From Bacilli bacterium (GTDB lineage Bacteria > Bacillota_I > Bacilli_A > RFN20 > CAG-826): a DNA stretch of 24,672 nucleotides. Positions 15,099-23,360 of this stretch are shown in pieces. Where the stretch lies: contig JAEDIE010000021.1 in NCBI GenBank assembly GCA_016296775.1, positions 1 through 24,672 on the forward strand, read 5' to 3'. The position numbers were made by a program, and so were the translations under genes. The notes under the pieces were generated by a model. The model ran no database searches and had not been told where the DNA came from. It worked only from the letters and a program-made list of their open reading frames with translations. Within the stretch, counting starts at the first letter, position 1; every line of letters begins with the position of its first letter.

Positions 15099-16784
15099 TT
15101 ATTGTAAAAATTCTTTATTTCCTAATATATTTTTGGCAACTTCTACTGGTGCACTACACATTTCAAGTGTTTTCCATTCTTTTGTTAAAGTACGGAATTG
15201 ACCTAAAGAAACGTCTTTATTTGCGCTCCAATCTGGTTTCCAAGTTGCCCCTTTTTCAACCCACCAGTCTCCACCAATATTAGCAACATATTTTGCATCT
15301 TCGATATCGCTTGGTTTGTTTTGATCCCATGTAAATAATCTTATTTCTAAAGTTGAATAAACATATTCAATATCTAACATATCGATAGCTTCTAAATCAG
15401 TTTGTTCACCAAAAGGATGGTAATTAAAACCTTTAGTTTCTTTATCTAATAAGATTCTTGTAGATTTATCTAACTTGTTATTAAAATATTTTCCTTCGAA
15501 ATTTGTATGATAATCATTAACGAAGTTTTCATCATAGAAAGCGCCAACTGGATTTGCATGTTCAACAAAAACCCATCCTCTTCTCTTAGAATAACCATAA
15601 ATTTTCATGTTTTTAAATTCTATTCCAGTATTAACACTTCTTTTTGTATTTTCTTGAGCATAAATTGTTGACCAAATACCAAGAGCCTTCCAAGAAGCAG
15701 GTTTTAATCCATTCTCACCTCCAGGTCTAGGAGCATGTTTCCAATCATTTGCCTCACTACAATTTGGAACAGCTTCATGATATAACCCATACACACTATC
15801 TAAAACGTCATATTGTTTACTAACATCAACAAAATATTTATTCTTTAATGATTCAAATTCATCAAAATTTGAATCATCAAGAGTTTTAATATTTTCTTCT
15901 TTAACCGTTATTCCTTTACTAGAAAGATAACCATCTTTAATTCCTAAATTAATGTTAGAGCTAAAATTAAAACTATCTTTTGCTATATTTTCTAACATAT
16001 AATTAAACATTTTGTTGTAATCTTTATAAATATTTACTTGATCTTTTTTAGTATCTAAAGTTACAGCACTAGTAATTATTTCATTCGTTTCTAAATTATC
16101 TTCAAAATAAGTTACATTATCTTTTACATCTTCAGCAAAAAGTTTGACGTTATTATTTATCGTTGCTTTTTTAATATAATCTAAAGATTTTTGTTCGTTA
16201 TTTCTTTCTTCAATTCCATAACAAGAAATTTTAATATCATCACTGTTTTCATTCAAATTAGTTAACATTCCATATAGTTTTCTATTATTAAATGAATTTT
16301 GATAACGATAAAAATAACCAACATCTTTCTCATGTTTTTGTTTAATATTTTCTCCCATTAAATATCCAAAATCTTCAGGAGTAAAATTTAAACTAACGGA
16401 ATTTGAATATTTTTCATTTGATTCATTATCAAAGAAAATAAATTTATAACCTAAATATGTTTTTATTGTACTTTCAACAAATGTAGAAAGGTCATCTCCT
16501 AAAACAACAACATAATCATAAGGTTCATATAAAACCTCATTTTTAATTCTTTCTTCAAAAACAGAAGATTCATTTCCAAGTTCTAAAAGATTTAACTTTA
16601 CATTGTATTTATTTTTTTCATATTTATTTATTAAATTAAAATATACATCATTTTGATAAGTGCTATCTCCACTAAAACCACTAGCAATTAAAAGAATATT
16701 CTTTTGTTCATATTTTGGAGTTGTAGAACAACTAGTAGCAAATAAAATAGCTCCACCTAACAATAATAAACTCTTCTTTTTCAT
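15099..16784 (-). CDS. lipoprotein: BMP-like binding fold fused to a secreted C-terminal domain
   Basis: The 561-aa protein has a lipoprotein signal ending ATSC (Cys19). Residues about 27-300 resemble type-1 periplasmic binding proteins of the BMP/PnrA kind: ILLIASGFSGDSTYQNDVYF at the first strand, VVVLGDDLSTFVE, FIFFDNES, and FTPEDFGYLMGENI. Residues about 335-561 form a different domain rich in aromatics (APRPGGENGLKP, GWVFVEH, GGDWWVEKGATW, LGQFRTLTKEW). Similar GGDYW-type domains occur in secreted bacterial proteins of unknown role, by my recollection. The fusion is unusual. It lies right after the permease gene and AAAGGG precedes its ATG. It may be a second ligand-binding or sensing protein for this locus. 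Confidence 0.75.
   Translation of the reverse strand: MKKKSLLLLGGAILFATSCSTTPKYEQKNILLIASGFSGDSTYQNDVYFNLINKYEKNKYNVKLNLLELGNESSVFEERIKNEVLYEPYDYVVVLGDDLSTFVESTIKTYLGYKFIFFDNESNEKYSNSVSLNFTPEDFGYLMGENIKQKHEKDVGYFYRYQNSFNNRKLYGMLTNLNENSDDIKISCYGIEERNNEQKSLDYIKKATINNNVKLFAEDVKDNVTYFEDNLETNEIITSAVTLDTKKDQVNIYKDYNKMFNYMLENIAKDSFNFSSNINLGIKDGYLSSKGITVKEENIKTLDDSNFDEFESLKNKYFVDVSKQYDVLDSVYGLYHEAVPNCSEANDWKHAPRPGGENGLKPASWKALGIWSTIYAQENTKRSVNTGIEFKNMKIYGYSKRRGWVFVEHANPVGAFYDENFVNDYHTNFEGKYFNNKLDKSTRILLDKETKGFNYHPFGEQTDLEAIDMLDIEYVYSTLEIRLFTWDQNKPSDIEDAKYVANIGGDWWVEKGATWKPDWSANKDVSLGQFRTLTKEWKTLEMCSAPVEVAKNILGNKEFLQ
15848..15877. repeat. 12-bp perfect inverted repeat inside the BMP-like gene
   Basis: ATGATTCAAATT (15848-15859) and AATTTGAATCAT (15866-15877) pair perfectly around the 6-nt loop CATCAA. 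It encodes part of the DSNFDEFES segment, whose repetitive residues could by themselves create the symmetry. Confidence 0.6.
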
Positions 16785-16788
16785 ATTA

Positions 16789-17691
16789 TTAACCCTTTAC
16801 AGAACCAATTGTTATACCCTTAATAAAGAACTTTTGAAGGAAAGGATATACAAGAGTAATTGGTAGCATGCCTAAGAAAATCTGAGCAGCTTGAAGATTT
16901 TTATTTCCTAAATTCTTCAAAGCTTCAAGTTGGTCAGGTGTTAATGTACCGTTTTGAGCAAGTTTACTTGGATCAGAACTTTCAAGCATAACATAAAGAT
17001 ATGATTGAAGTGGATACATGTTAGAATCATTCATAAAGAATATTCCATCAAACCATGAATTCCAATGTCCTACTGCTGTAAACAAAACGATTGTTACAAT
17101 AACAGGAAGAGAAATTGGAACGAAAATTCTAAATAAAATTTGGAAATGATTGCATCCATCAATTAATGCTGCTTCTTCTATTTCTTTTGGTATTCCTCTA
17201 AAGAAATTCATAAGCATTAAAACAAACCAAACATCACAAGCACCAGGAAGAATAAAGACAAGGAAATTATCTAATAACCCTAACATTCTATATAAAACAT
17301 ATTGACTTGCTAATGTTCCACCAAAGAACATTGTAAAAACAAAAATCCATGCAATTGCTGTTCTTCCTTTTAAAACCTTACTGGATTTTGACAAAGGATA
17401 TGCAGTTAAAATAATAACAATTAATGCTAAGGATGTTCCTAATATGGTTCTAGCAACACTTATTCCAAAAGCTTTAAAAAATTCTGGTTTTGTTGCAAGA
17501 ATCATGTAAGCGTCTAATGTAAATCCCATAGGATAAACACTTACTAAACCTTGACTTGTAAACTTATCACTTGAAAAAGATAAAGCTAATAAATGAATGA
17601 ATGGGAAAATACAAATCAAAGCTAAAATAGCTAAGAAAGTATAATTAAAAATTACGAAAATTTTTCTTGATGTAGAAGTTTTAATAGCCAT
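16789..17691 (-). CDS. sugar ABC transporter permease, LplC/YtcP-like
   Basis: A 300-aa CUT1 inner-membrane permease of the LplC/YtcP class with six predicted helices. The EAA loop that contacts the ATPase is present as EEAALIDGCNHFQILFRI followed by FVPISLPVI. It opens with an N-terminal helix (FLAILALICIFPFIHLLALS) and ends with the class-typical FFIKGITIGSVKG. It follows the other permease gene by 9 bp, with TAGGTAA before its ATG. It should pair with that protein, the binding lipoprotein at 18673-20319, and an MsmX-type ATPase. This class often imports complex oligosaccharides or rhamnogalacturonan-type sugars, but substrate cannot be read from sequence. Confidence 0.92.
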   Translation of the reverse strand: MAIKTSTSRKIFVIFNYTFLAILALICIFPFIHLLALSFSSDKFTSQGLVSVYPMGFTLDAYMILATKPEFFKAFGISVARTILGTSLALIVIILTAYPLSKSSKVLKGRTAIAWIFVFTMFFGGTLASQYVLYRMLGLLDNFLVFILPGACDVWFVLMLMNFFRGIPKEIEEAALIDGCNHFQILFRIFVPISLPVIVTIVLFTAVGHWNSWFDGIFFMNDSNMYPLQSYLYVMLESSDPSKLAQNGTLTPDQLEALKNLGNKNLQAAQIFLGMLPITLVYPFLQKFFIKGITIGSVKG

Positions 17692-17700
17692 AATAATTAC

Positions 17701-18669
17701 CTAGAAAATCCTATACCCAAATTTCTTATAAGCGAAATAATAAGTTCCACCAACAAGAATCGATCCAACAAAACTCTTCATTAAACCAACAGCACTACTA
17801 ACGCCCATTCCGTTATCTAAATTATCCGAGATTTGTCTAAAGATAAACGTATCAATAATATCACCACCCTTATAAACCATTGGGTTATACATAATATAAA
17901 CTTGGTCAAAATTACCATTTAAAATTCCACTAATTGCTAATGTTGAAAGTAATGCAACTGTTGGAAGAATTCCTGGTAAAGTAATATGCCAAACTCTTTG
18001 AAGTCTATTAGCCCCATCAATTTCAGCGGCTTCATGAAGGCTCATATCAACTCCAGTAATAGCAGCAAGGAAAATAATCATATTATATCCCATGCCTTTC
18101 CAAATATCGGAAATGATAATGATAGCTCTAAACCAGTTATTATCGAGCATAAATAATATTTTTTCTTGCCCAAATAAACTTATTAATGTATTGATAATTC
18201 CATTATATGAGAACATTTGGTTGAATATACCACCCAAAATTACCCATGAAAGAAAGAAAGGAAGGAAATATGTAGTTTGAACAATTTTAGCAAACCATTT
18301 GCTTCCAACTTCATTTATAAGTAAAGCTAAAATTAAAGGAACTACAATTCCTAAAACTGTTTTACTTCCTGCAATTATTAATGTATTTACAATCGATTGT
18401 CCAAATGCTTTAAGTTGAAAAGCATATGTAAAGTTATCAAATCCAACCCATTCATTTCCAAAAAATGATGTAGATCCTAATCCAAATTCTTGGAATGAAA
18501 TAATAACACCAAACATTGGACCATATCTAAATATAAGAGTAAATATTAATCCAGGAAGGAGCATTAACCACCAAATGAGTTGACCGTTTTTCTTGTCAAA
18601 ACTCTTTAGTTTCTTTTTCTTTTTTGGTTGCTCAGCCCCACTTAATTCTAACGCTGTTTCTTTTTCCAT
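17701..18669 (-). CDS. sugar ABC transporter permease, LplB/YtcP-like
   Basis: A 322-aa CUT1 permease of the LplB/YteP class. A charged N-terminal tail (KKKKKLKSFDKK) precedes six predicted helices beginning at LIWWLMLLPGLIFTLIFRYG. The EAA loop is HEAAEIDGANRLQRVWHITL. The C-terminal FAYKKFGYRIF is typical of the class. The start is 3 bp after the stop of the binding-protein gene. It forms the channel together with the product of 16789-17691. Confidence 0.93.
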   Translation of the reverse strand: MEKETALELSGAEQPKKKKKLKSFDKKNGQLIWWLMLLPGLIFTLIFRYGPMFGVIISFQEFGLGSTSFFGNEWVGFDNFTYAFQLKAFGQSIVNTLIIAGSKTVLGIVVPLILALLINEVGSKWFAKIVQTTYFLPFFLSWVILGGIFNQMFSYNGIINTLISLFGQEKILFMLDNNWFRAIIIISDIWKGMGYNMIIFLAAITGVDMSLHEAAEIDGANRLQRVWHITLPGILPTVALLSTLAISGILNGNFDQVYIMYNPMVYKGGDIIDTFIFRQISDNLDNGMGVSSAVGLMKSFVGSILVGGTYYFAYKKFGYRIF

Positions 18670-18672
18670 AAA

Positions 18673-20319
18673 CTATGCACTCTTTTTAGCAGTGTACCAT
18701 TCGTTAACTTCGGTTTCACACTTACTTCCGCCAAGTGATCCCCATTCTTTAACATAACTACCCCATGTATCATCAATATTTACTTCACCCATTATGGCTT
18801 TAACAAAATATTCTTCAACGTGGGTAGAAATTTGACCACCAAATAATTTTTGTGATTTAGTTGGTAAATCATAATATTCTTCATAAATCCATCTATTTGT
18901 TTCTTTACTATCAAGAATTACTTTCCAAGCACCTTCATTAGTTAATCTTCCTAAAATATTAGCAAACCAGTTGGCTTGGAATTTAACAGCTCCATGGTCT
19001 TCTTTCCATTCAAGGAAATCTGGATAAACTTTCCAAAGATTCTTTAAGTGATTTGTCCATTCTTCTGGTGCTGCATTTTCAGCTTTAGGATCTATTTTAA
19101 TTTGCTCTTGGAATTGATGGTATTGAGTATCAACTTCATATGGATCATGAAATTGAGTAGGACACCAACTCCATACATAACCATCTTCTGGTTTACATCC
19201 TTCTTTTCCATCCCATTCAATATAAGCATTAATCATCTTCATCAATACTTCTGGATGAGAGAAATTATCTAAACATACGTAATATGCACTTATTTCTTGT
19301 TTTGGAACAATAAATTTAGCACCCGTGTTAAGTGGAATTGGAGCACATGCCCAATCTTGAGTTGGTAAAAGGTCGGCAAGTGGATATTCATATTGCCACC
19401 ATGGCCCAAAAATAATACCAGTCTTGTTTGATTTAATTGCAGTTTCTGCCATAGAAACATCAGTAGCGGCATAATCAGTAGCAATTAACCCTTCTTTATA
19501 TAATGAATTGTAATATTTTAAAGCATTTTTAGTTTCATCTGTTGTTTCACTAGCAATTAACTTTCCATCTCTTTCAATCCATGAGAATGGATTAGCACCA
19601 AAAACTTGAAGATATCTATCTAAAGTTAAATATGATCCAACCATTGATTTTGATAATCCTAATCCACTAGTTGCGTTTTCTTTTTCTTTAAATACTCTTA
19701 AAACATTAGTTAATTCTTCAGGAGTTGAAGGAACAGAAAGATTATTTTTCTTTAACCAATCAGCACGATAATACATTACAGGAACTGAAAGATCGATATT
19801 TTCATATTGAGGAATTGCATAAATTTTCCCATCTTCTGTTTTTAAACTTTCAATAACTTCTGGATCTCTAAATAAGAAGGCTTTTGTTTTAGGTGAAGCA
19901 TATTTATAAGTCTCAGTTAAATCTTTTAATAAGCCTTTTTTTAAAAATTGTTGATATTGACTACCATTAAGTTTAAGAATATTAGGTTGTTGTTTTCCTA
20001 ACATTGTAGCAGTGAGTCTATTCTCATATTGAGTTGATGGAACTTTCCAAAGATAGTCCCATTGAATATTCATATCTTCTTTTAATTTTTTGATAAAGAC
20101 ATTAGTTTCTGGTGTTACATCTGAAGGAACTCTACTATCATTATGAGCTAGAAATTCCATAACACCTTTAACTTTTACAACCTCATCATATTTACCAAAT
20201 GGCTTATGTTCAGGATCATAATAATCTTCTTCTTTTGGTGTTGAAGATGTACAACTTGATAACGAAAAACTTGCTAAACTAATAGCCGTTAAAACCATAG
20301 CAATAAACTTACTTTTCAT
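18673..20319 (-). CDS. extracellular sugar-binding lipoprotein, LplA-like
   Basis: The 548-aa solute-binding protein has a lipoprotein signal peptide with Cys23 in LSSC. The body has the large CUT1 type-I binding fold: DVTPETNVFIKKLKEDMNIQW, MLGKQQPNILKLNG, and a DGKIYAIPQYENIDLS segment, as in LplA-type proteins. It should capture oligosaccharide for the two permeases that follow within a few bases. It is the first gene of the operon. AGGAG precedes its ATG by 7 nt, and its promoter is at 20359-20387. Many surface tryptophans (for example in TQDWACAP and YVWSWCP) suit sugar stacking. Confidence 0.93.
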   Translation of the reverse strand: MKSKFIAMVLTAISLASFSLSSCTSSTPKEEDYYDPEHKPFGKYDEVVKVKGVMEFLAHNDSRVPSDVTPETNVFIKKLKEDMNIQWDYLWKVPSTQYENRLTATMLGKQQPNILKLNGSQYQQFLKKGLLKDLTETYKYASPKTKAFLFRDPEVIESLKTEDGKIYAIPQYENIDLSVPVMYYRADWLKKNNLSVPSTPEELTNVLRVFKEKENATSGLGLSKSMVGSYLTLDRYLQVFGANPFSWIERDGKLIASETTDETKNALKYYNSLYKEGLIATDYAATDVSMAETAIKSNKTGIIFGPWWQYEYPLADLLPTQDWACAPIPLNTGAKFIVPKQEISAYYVCLDNFSHPEVLMKMINAYIEWDGKEGCKPEDGYVWSWCPTQFHDPYEVDTQYHQFQEQIKIDPKAENAAPEEWTNHLKNLWKVYPDFLEWKEDHGAVKFQANWFANILGRLTNEGAWKVILDSKETNRWIYEEYYDLPTKSQKLFGGQISTHVEEYFVKAIMGEVNIDDTWGSYVKEWGSLGGSKCETEVNEWYTAKKSA

Positions 20320-20358
20320 AAATGCTCCTATTTTTGTTTTTATTAAAACTTCATTTTA

Positions 20359-20387
20359 ATAGTAAAAAAATAAGATTAAATATTCAA
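20359..20387 (-). promoter_or_regulatory. promoter of the sugar-uptake operon
   Basis: TTGAAT (20382-20387), 17-bp spacer, TACTAT (20359-20364) on the minus strand, giving a leader of about 30 nt with AGGAG. Each box matches consensus at 4/6, a modest promoter that would suit activation by an AraC-type protein. A perfect palindrome and a shared element lie directly upstream. Confidence 0.5.
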
Positions 20388-20390
20388 TTT

Positions 20391-20403
20391 TGTAAAATTT
20401 ACA
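20391..20403. promoter_or_regulatory. 13-bp palindrome, operator-like
   Basis: TGTAAAATTTACA is a perfect inverted repeat (6-bp arms, central A) ending 4 bp upstream of the -35 box. A related sequence, TGTTTATTTTACA, occurs at 3158-3170 beside the other copy of the shared element; on the opposite strand it matches this one at 11 of 13 positions. Confidence 0.4.
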
Positions 20404-20424
20404 TAATTATGTTTTTTTGACTTA
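20404..20424 (-). promoter_or_regulatory. shared 21-bp element, copy B
   Basis: On the minus strand this reads TAAGTCAAAAAA, one A, then CATAATTA. It overlaps the stop codon of the response-regulator gene. It is a candidate binding site for that AraC-type regulator, 17 bp upstream of the operon's -35. Copy A is at 3133-3153. Confidence 0.5.
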
Positions 20425-21609
20425 ATGATTATTTATATTATCTCTTCGATATTCTAAAGGAGTGATCCCTTTATTCTTTTTAAAGAAATATTGGAAGTGA
20501 GATATTGAATCAAAACCAACTGCAAGAGCAATATCCCTAACCATTAAATCTGTTTCGCTAAGTAAATACATAGCTTTTTTTATTTTTACATCAGTTACTA
20601 AATCTTTAAAATTCTTTCCAGTAAGTTTTTTAAATAATCTAGATAAGTAAGATTCATTATAATGCATGACTTCACTAATCTTTTTTAAAGATATATCTTC
20701 ATTTGTATGTTCATAAATATAATCTTTAATTTTAGAAATTAATTTAACATTATCATCATCTTTTTGTTCGTATAATTCTTCTAATATAAAGTAAAAACCT
20801 TTATTTGTGTCTCTTAAATAAGAAATACTATTCATTTTTGTAAATAAATTATTTAGTGTATCTTTATTTACTTTTAAAGTAGAAACAATAATATTGATAG
20901 TAATATTATGCTCTTGATAAATAACTTCTTTACAATGAGAAAAAATATCTTTATTCAATATAAAAGAAGAATAAATTCCTAATACTTTATTATCTATTTT
21001 AAATATATTTTCACATTTTAGATTTAAAAAATGTGAAAATATATTTGCTAACTTAAAGAAACTATCATTATCTATTTCTTTATTTAATAGTATTAAACTA
21101 AAATAACCTTCTTTAATATCAAAATCTTTATTAATTAACATATCATTAACTAAAGAAACCATATTATAACGATATTTTTCAACTAATAAATCATTCTTTT
21201 CATTAATTAAATTAAGATGAGATTTATCATTAATTTCTATTTCATTTAATTCTTGAATCATCTCTTTTATATTGTTAATAATTGTTTCTTCATCTTCAAT
21301 TTTTAAGACATATCTACTATCTTTTACTTTTGTCGCATTATAAATATAATCAAACGTATCCATTCCTGTTAAAAACAAAGTTCTCATCGATTTAAAACTA
21401 TTTTTAAGTTGTTTTGAAAGCTCAATTCCATTTAATAAAGGCATATCAATATCACAAACTAAAATATCAATTCTATTAGAAGAAGCAAATTTTAAAACAT
21501 CATTTGGCTTATAAAAAACATTTACAGATTCATCTTTAAAATTTTCACTTATTAATTTAAAGAAAGCATTTGCTATTATTTTTTCATCATCGATTACTAC
21601 AATATTCAT
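20422..21609 (-). CDS. response regulator, YesN-like (REC plus AraC HTH)
   Basis: The 395-aa protein has an N-terminal receiver domain (1-120) with acidic D7-D8-E9, phosphoacceptor Asp53 in VCDIDMP, switch Thr/Gly at 81-82 and Lys103. A central linker of about 170 residues follows. A C-terminal AraC-type double helix-turn-helix (about 290-392) contains ISLKKISEVMHYNESYLSRL and IALAVGFDSISHFQYFFKK. It should be phosphorylated by the kinase encoded 1 bp upstream and activate the adjacent sugar-uptake operon, the usual arrangement for YesM/YesN pairs. A 19-bp perfect inverted repeat lies in the linker part of the gene. Confidence 0.93.
   Translation of the reverse strand: MNIVVIDDEKIIANAFFKLISENFKDESVNVFYKPNDVLKFASSNRIDILVCDIDMPLLNGIELSKQLKNSFKSMRTLFLTGMDTFDYIYNATKVKDSRYVLKIEDEETIINNIKEMIQELNEIEINDKSHLNLINEKNDLLVEKYRYNMVSLVNDMLINKDFDIKEGYFSLILLNKEIDNDSFFKLANIFSHFLNLKCENIFKIDNKVLGIYSSFILNKDIFSHCKEVIYQEHNITINIIVSTLKVNKDTLNNLFTKMNSISYLRDTNKGFYFILEELYEQKDDDNVKLISKIKDYIYEHTNEDISLKKISEVMHYNESYLSRLFKKLTGKNFKDLVTDVKIKKAMYLLSETDLMVRDIALAVGFDSISHFQYFFKKNKGITPLEYRRDNINNH
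21001..21046. repeat. 19-bp perfect inverted repeat inside the response-regulator gene
   Basis: The left arm AAATATATTTTCACATTTT (21001-21019) and its exact reverse complement (21028-21046) flank the 8-nt loop AGATTTAA. It encodes the linker peptide NIFSHFLNLKCENIF. Such a long perfect stem is far beyond chance even in AT-rich DNA. Confidence 0.9.
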
Positions 21610-21610
21610 A

Positions 21611-23287
21611 TTACTTTGCTAACTTAAATGTTATTTTTAGCCCTTTAAGTTCTTCTCCTTTTTCAATTATTACTTTACTCTTATTTTGACTATAAGTCAT
21701 TATTCTTTGACAAACATTAATTAAACCACTAGTCTCAATGTTTTCTTTATATACTTGCTCATTTAATGATTTAATTATCTCATCATCAATATACCCATTA
21801 TCTTCAAAAGATATAAATAAACTATCATTTTCCTCACTAATGTTAATTTTTAATATACCATTATCGATATTTTTAAAGGCATATTTAAATCTATTCTCAA
21901 CAATTGGTTGAAATATAATTTTAGGAACTTGAATGGTATTATATTTTTCATCTAAAGTGTCTATTTCATATTTAACATTATCCTCAAATCTAATTTTTTG
22001 AATATTTAAATATTTATACATATGGTCCCATTCTTCTTTTAATGAAACAATTAATGCTTTATTTTTTGTAATATAACTATAATAAAGGCTTATTTGTTTA
22101 GTTAATTCCAACGCTTTATTATAATCTTCCATTTTAATTAATGATTGAATAGTAGCAAAACAATTATAGAGGAAATGAGGGTGAATTTGAGATTGTAAAA
22201 CTTTAAATTTAGCATCTTTAACCCTAATTTCTTGAAGATATTTTTCATTAATATAAGTATTTAACATCTCACTCATTGAATTAATACCATCTATTAATTC
22301 TTGTAAATCAGATTTAGTTTTATATGTAATTCGATAATTAAAATCACCTTTAGAAATATTTTTTAATGCTACTTGAATCTCATTAATTGGTTTTCTCATA
22401 TATAAATTTAATAAAAGAAGAGTAATACAACCAGTAATAGTAATTAAAACAATACCAATAATTAAATAAACTATTGATACCATTCCTCTATTAGATAAAT
22501 TATTTAAATTTAAACAAGTTCTTAAATATACATTATCATTTAATTCTTTACATGATACAAAAGTGTGAAAATTCTTATAATTTTCAATTTTTAAATTATT
22601 TAAATCAGATTCACTAAATTCATAATTAGACAAAGAAAATATAATCCTATTATCATTAATTAAATAATTAAAATATGGTGTATTTAAGTTAGTATTTATT
22701 TCAAATAAATTTGCAAACTCTTCAATATTTAAATCAATAGCAATTTTAAAAGCATCATCAATATCAGTTGAAAATAAATAATATAAATGCTCATTATAAA
22801 TATAATAATTTATTTCATCCTTATAAAAAGGAACATTATTTAATAGATAATCTAATTCTAAAGCACTTCCACTAGTAACACTAGAAGTATGCAAAATTGG
22901 ATATGATTTTCCATCTATTTCTTGAAATTTAGCGCCAACACTATTAACACATGTACTAGTTAAAACATAATTTTCTAAATAATCACTAATATCATTTAAA
23001 GCTTTAATTTTTCCATATTGATCATCTATTGAATCATAATAATATGAAGATAAAAGTTTTCTTTCATTTAAGTTAGAAATCTTTACTGAAATTTCTTGAA
23101 ATTTAACAGAAAGATTGTCAAATCTATTTACAAAAGAATCTGATTGTTTTTCAACAATACTTATTTCTTGTTCTTTTATACCTTCATTACTAAACATATA
23201 TAAAGTAACTGAAACAAAAATGGCACTAATTAAAAGAACTATTTCAGTAATACTAATTATTGCTGTAATTTTTAATCTTTTCTTCAT
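21611..23287 (-). CDS. sensor histidine kinase, YesM-like
   Basis: The 558-aa membrane kinase has two membrane helices (about 8-31 and 268-293) with an extracytoplasmic sensor of about 235 residues between them, then HAMP (about 295-348). The His_kinase domain (PF06580 type) has phosphoacceptor His371 in IHPHFLYN. The ATPase domain follows, with N-box PIVENRFKYAF, FEDNG at 494-498 and GLINVCQRI at 521. The N-box differs from the usual VENAIKHG, and the glycine after DNG is displaced. It should sense an extracellular sugar or a binding lipoprotein and signal to the regulator 1 bp downstream. No Shine-Dalgarno is seen; see the leaderless promoter at 23295-23323. Confidence 0.93.
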   Translation of the reverse strand: MKKRLKITAIISITEIVLLISAIFVSVTLYMFSNEGIKEQEISIVEKQSDSFVNRFDNLSVKFQEISVKISNLNERKLLSSYYYDSIDDQYGKIKALNDISDYLENYVLTSTCVNSVGAKFQEIDGKSYPILHTSSVTSGSALELDYLLNNVPFYKDEINYYIYNEHLYYLFSTDIDDAFKIAIDLNIEEFANLFEINTNLNTPYFNYLINDNRIIFSLSNYEFSESDLNNLKIENYKNFHTFVSCKELNDNVYLRTCLNLNNLSNRGMVSIVYLIIGIVLITITGCITLLLLNLYMRKPINEIQVALKNISKGDFNYRITYKTKSDLQELIDGINSMSEMLNTYINEKYLQEIRVKDAKFKVLQSQIHPHFLYNCFATIQSLIKMEDYNKALELTKQISLYYSYITKNKALIVSLKEEWDHMYKYLNIQKIRFEDNVKYEIDTLDEKYNTIQVPKIIFQPIVENRFKYAFKNIDNGILKINISEENDSLFISFEDNGYIDDEIIKSLNEQVYKENIETSGLINVCQRIMTYSQNKSKVIIEKGEELKGLKITFKLAK

Positions 23288-23294
23288 ATTACAA

Positions 23295-23323
23295 ATTATA
23301 TTATTTTAAAGTTATAACATAAA
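23295..23323 (-). promoter_or_regulatory. kinase-regulator promoter, probably leaderless
   Basis: A perfect TATAAT (23295-23300) lies 7 nt before the ATG at 23287, so transcription would start at the A of the ATG. The -35 (TTTATG, 17-bp spacer) is weak. A perfect 14-bp palindrome TAAATAATTATTTA (23320-23333) overlaps the -35 and may be an operator. Confidence 0.4.
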
Positions 23324-23360
23324 TAATTATTTAAAATAAATGGGATTTCATATGGTTTTT

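Noticed and set aside
14984..15283. Plus-strand open frame of 99 codons across the junction of two lipoprotein genes
   Set aside because: It lies antisense to both genes and has no ribosome site or recognisable domain; AT-rich antisense frames are frequent here.
23338..23360. Terminator after the deacetylase gene
   Set aside because: There is a T-rich run, but no stem of more than a few base pairs could be found.
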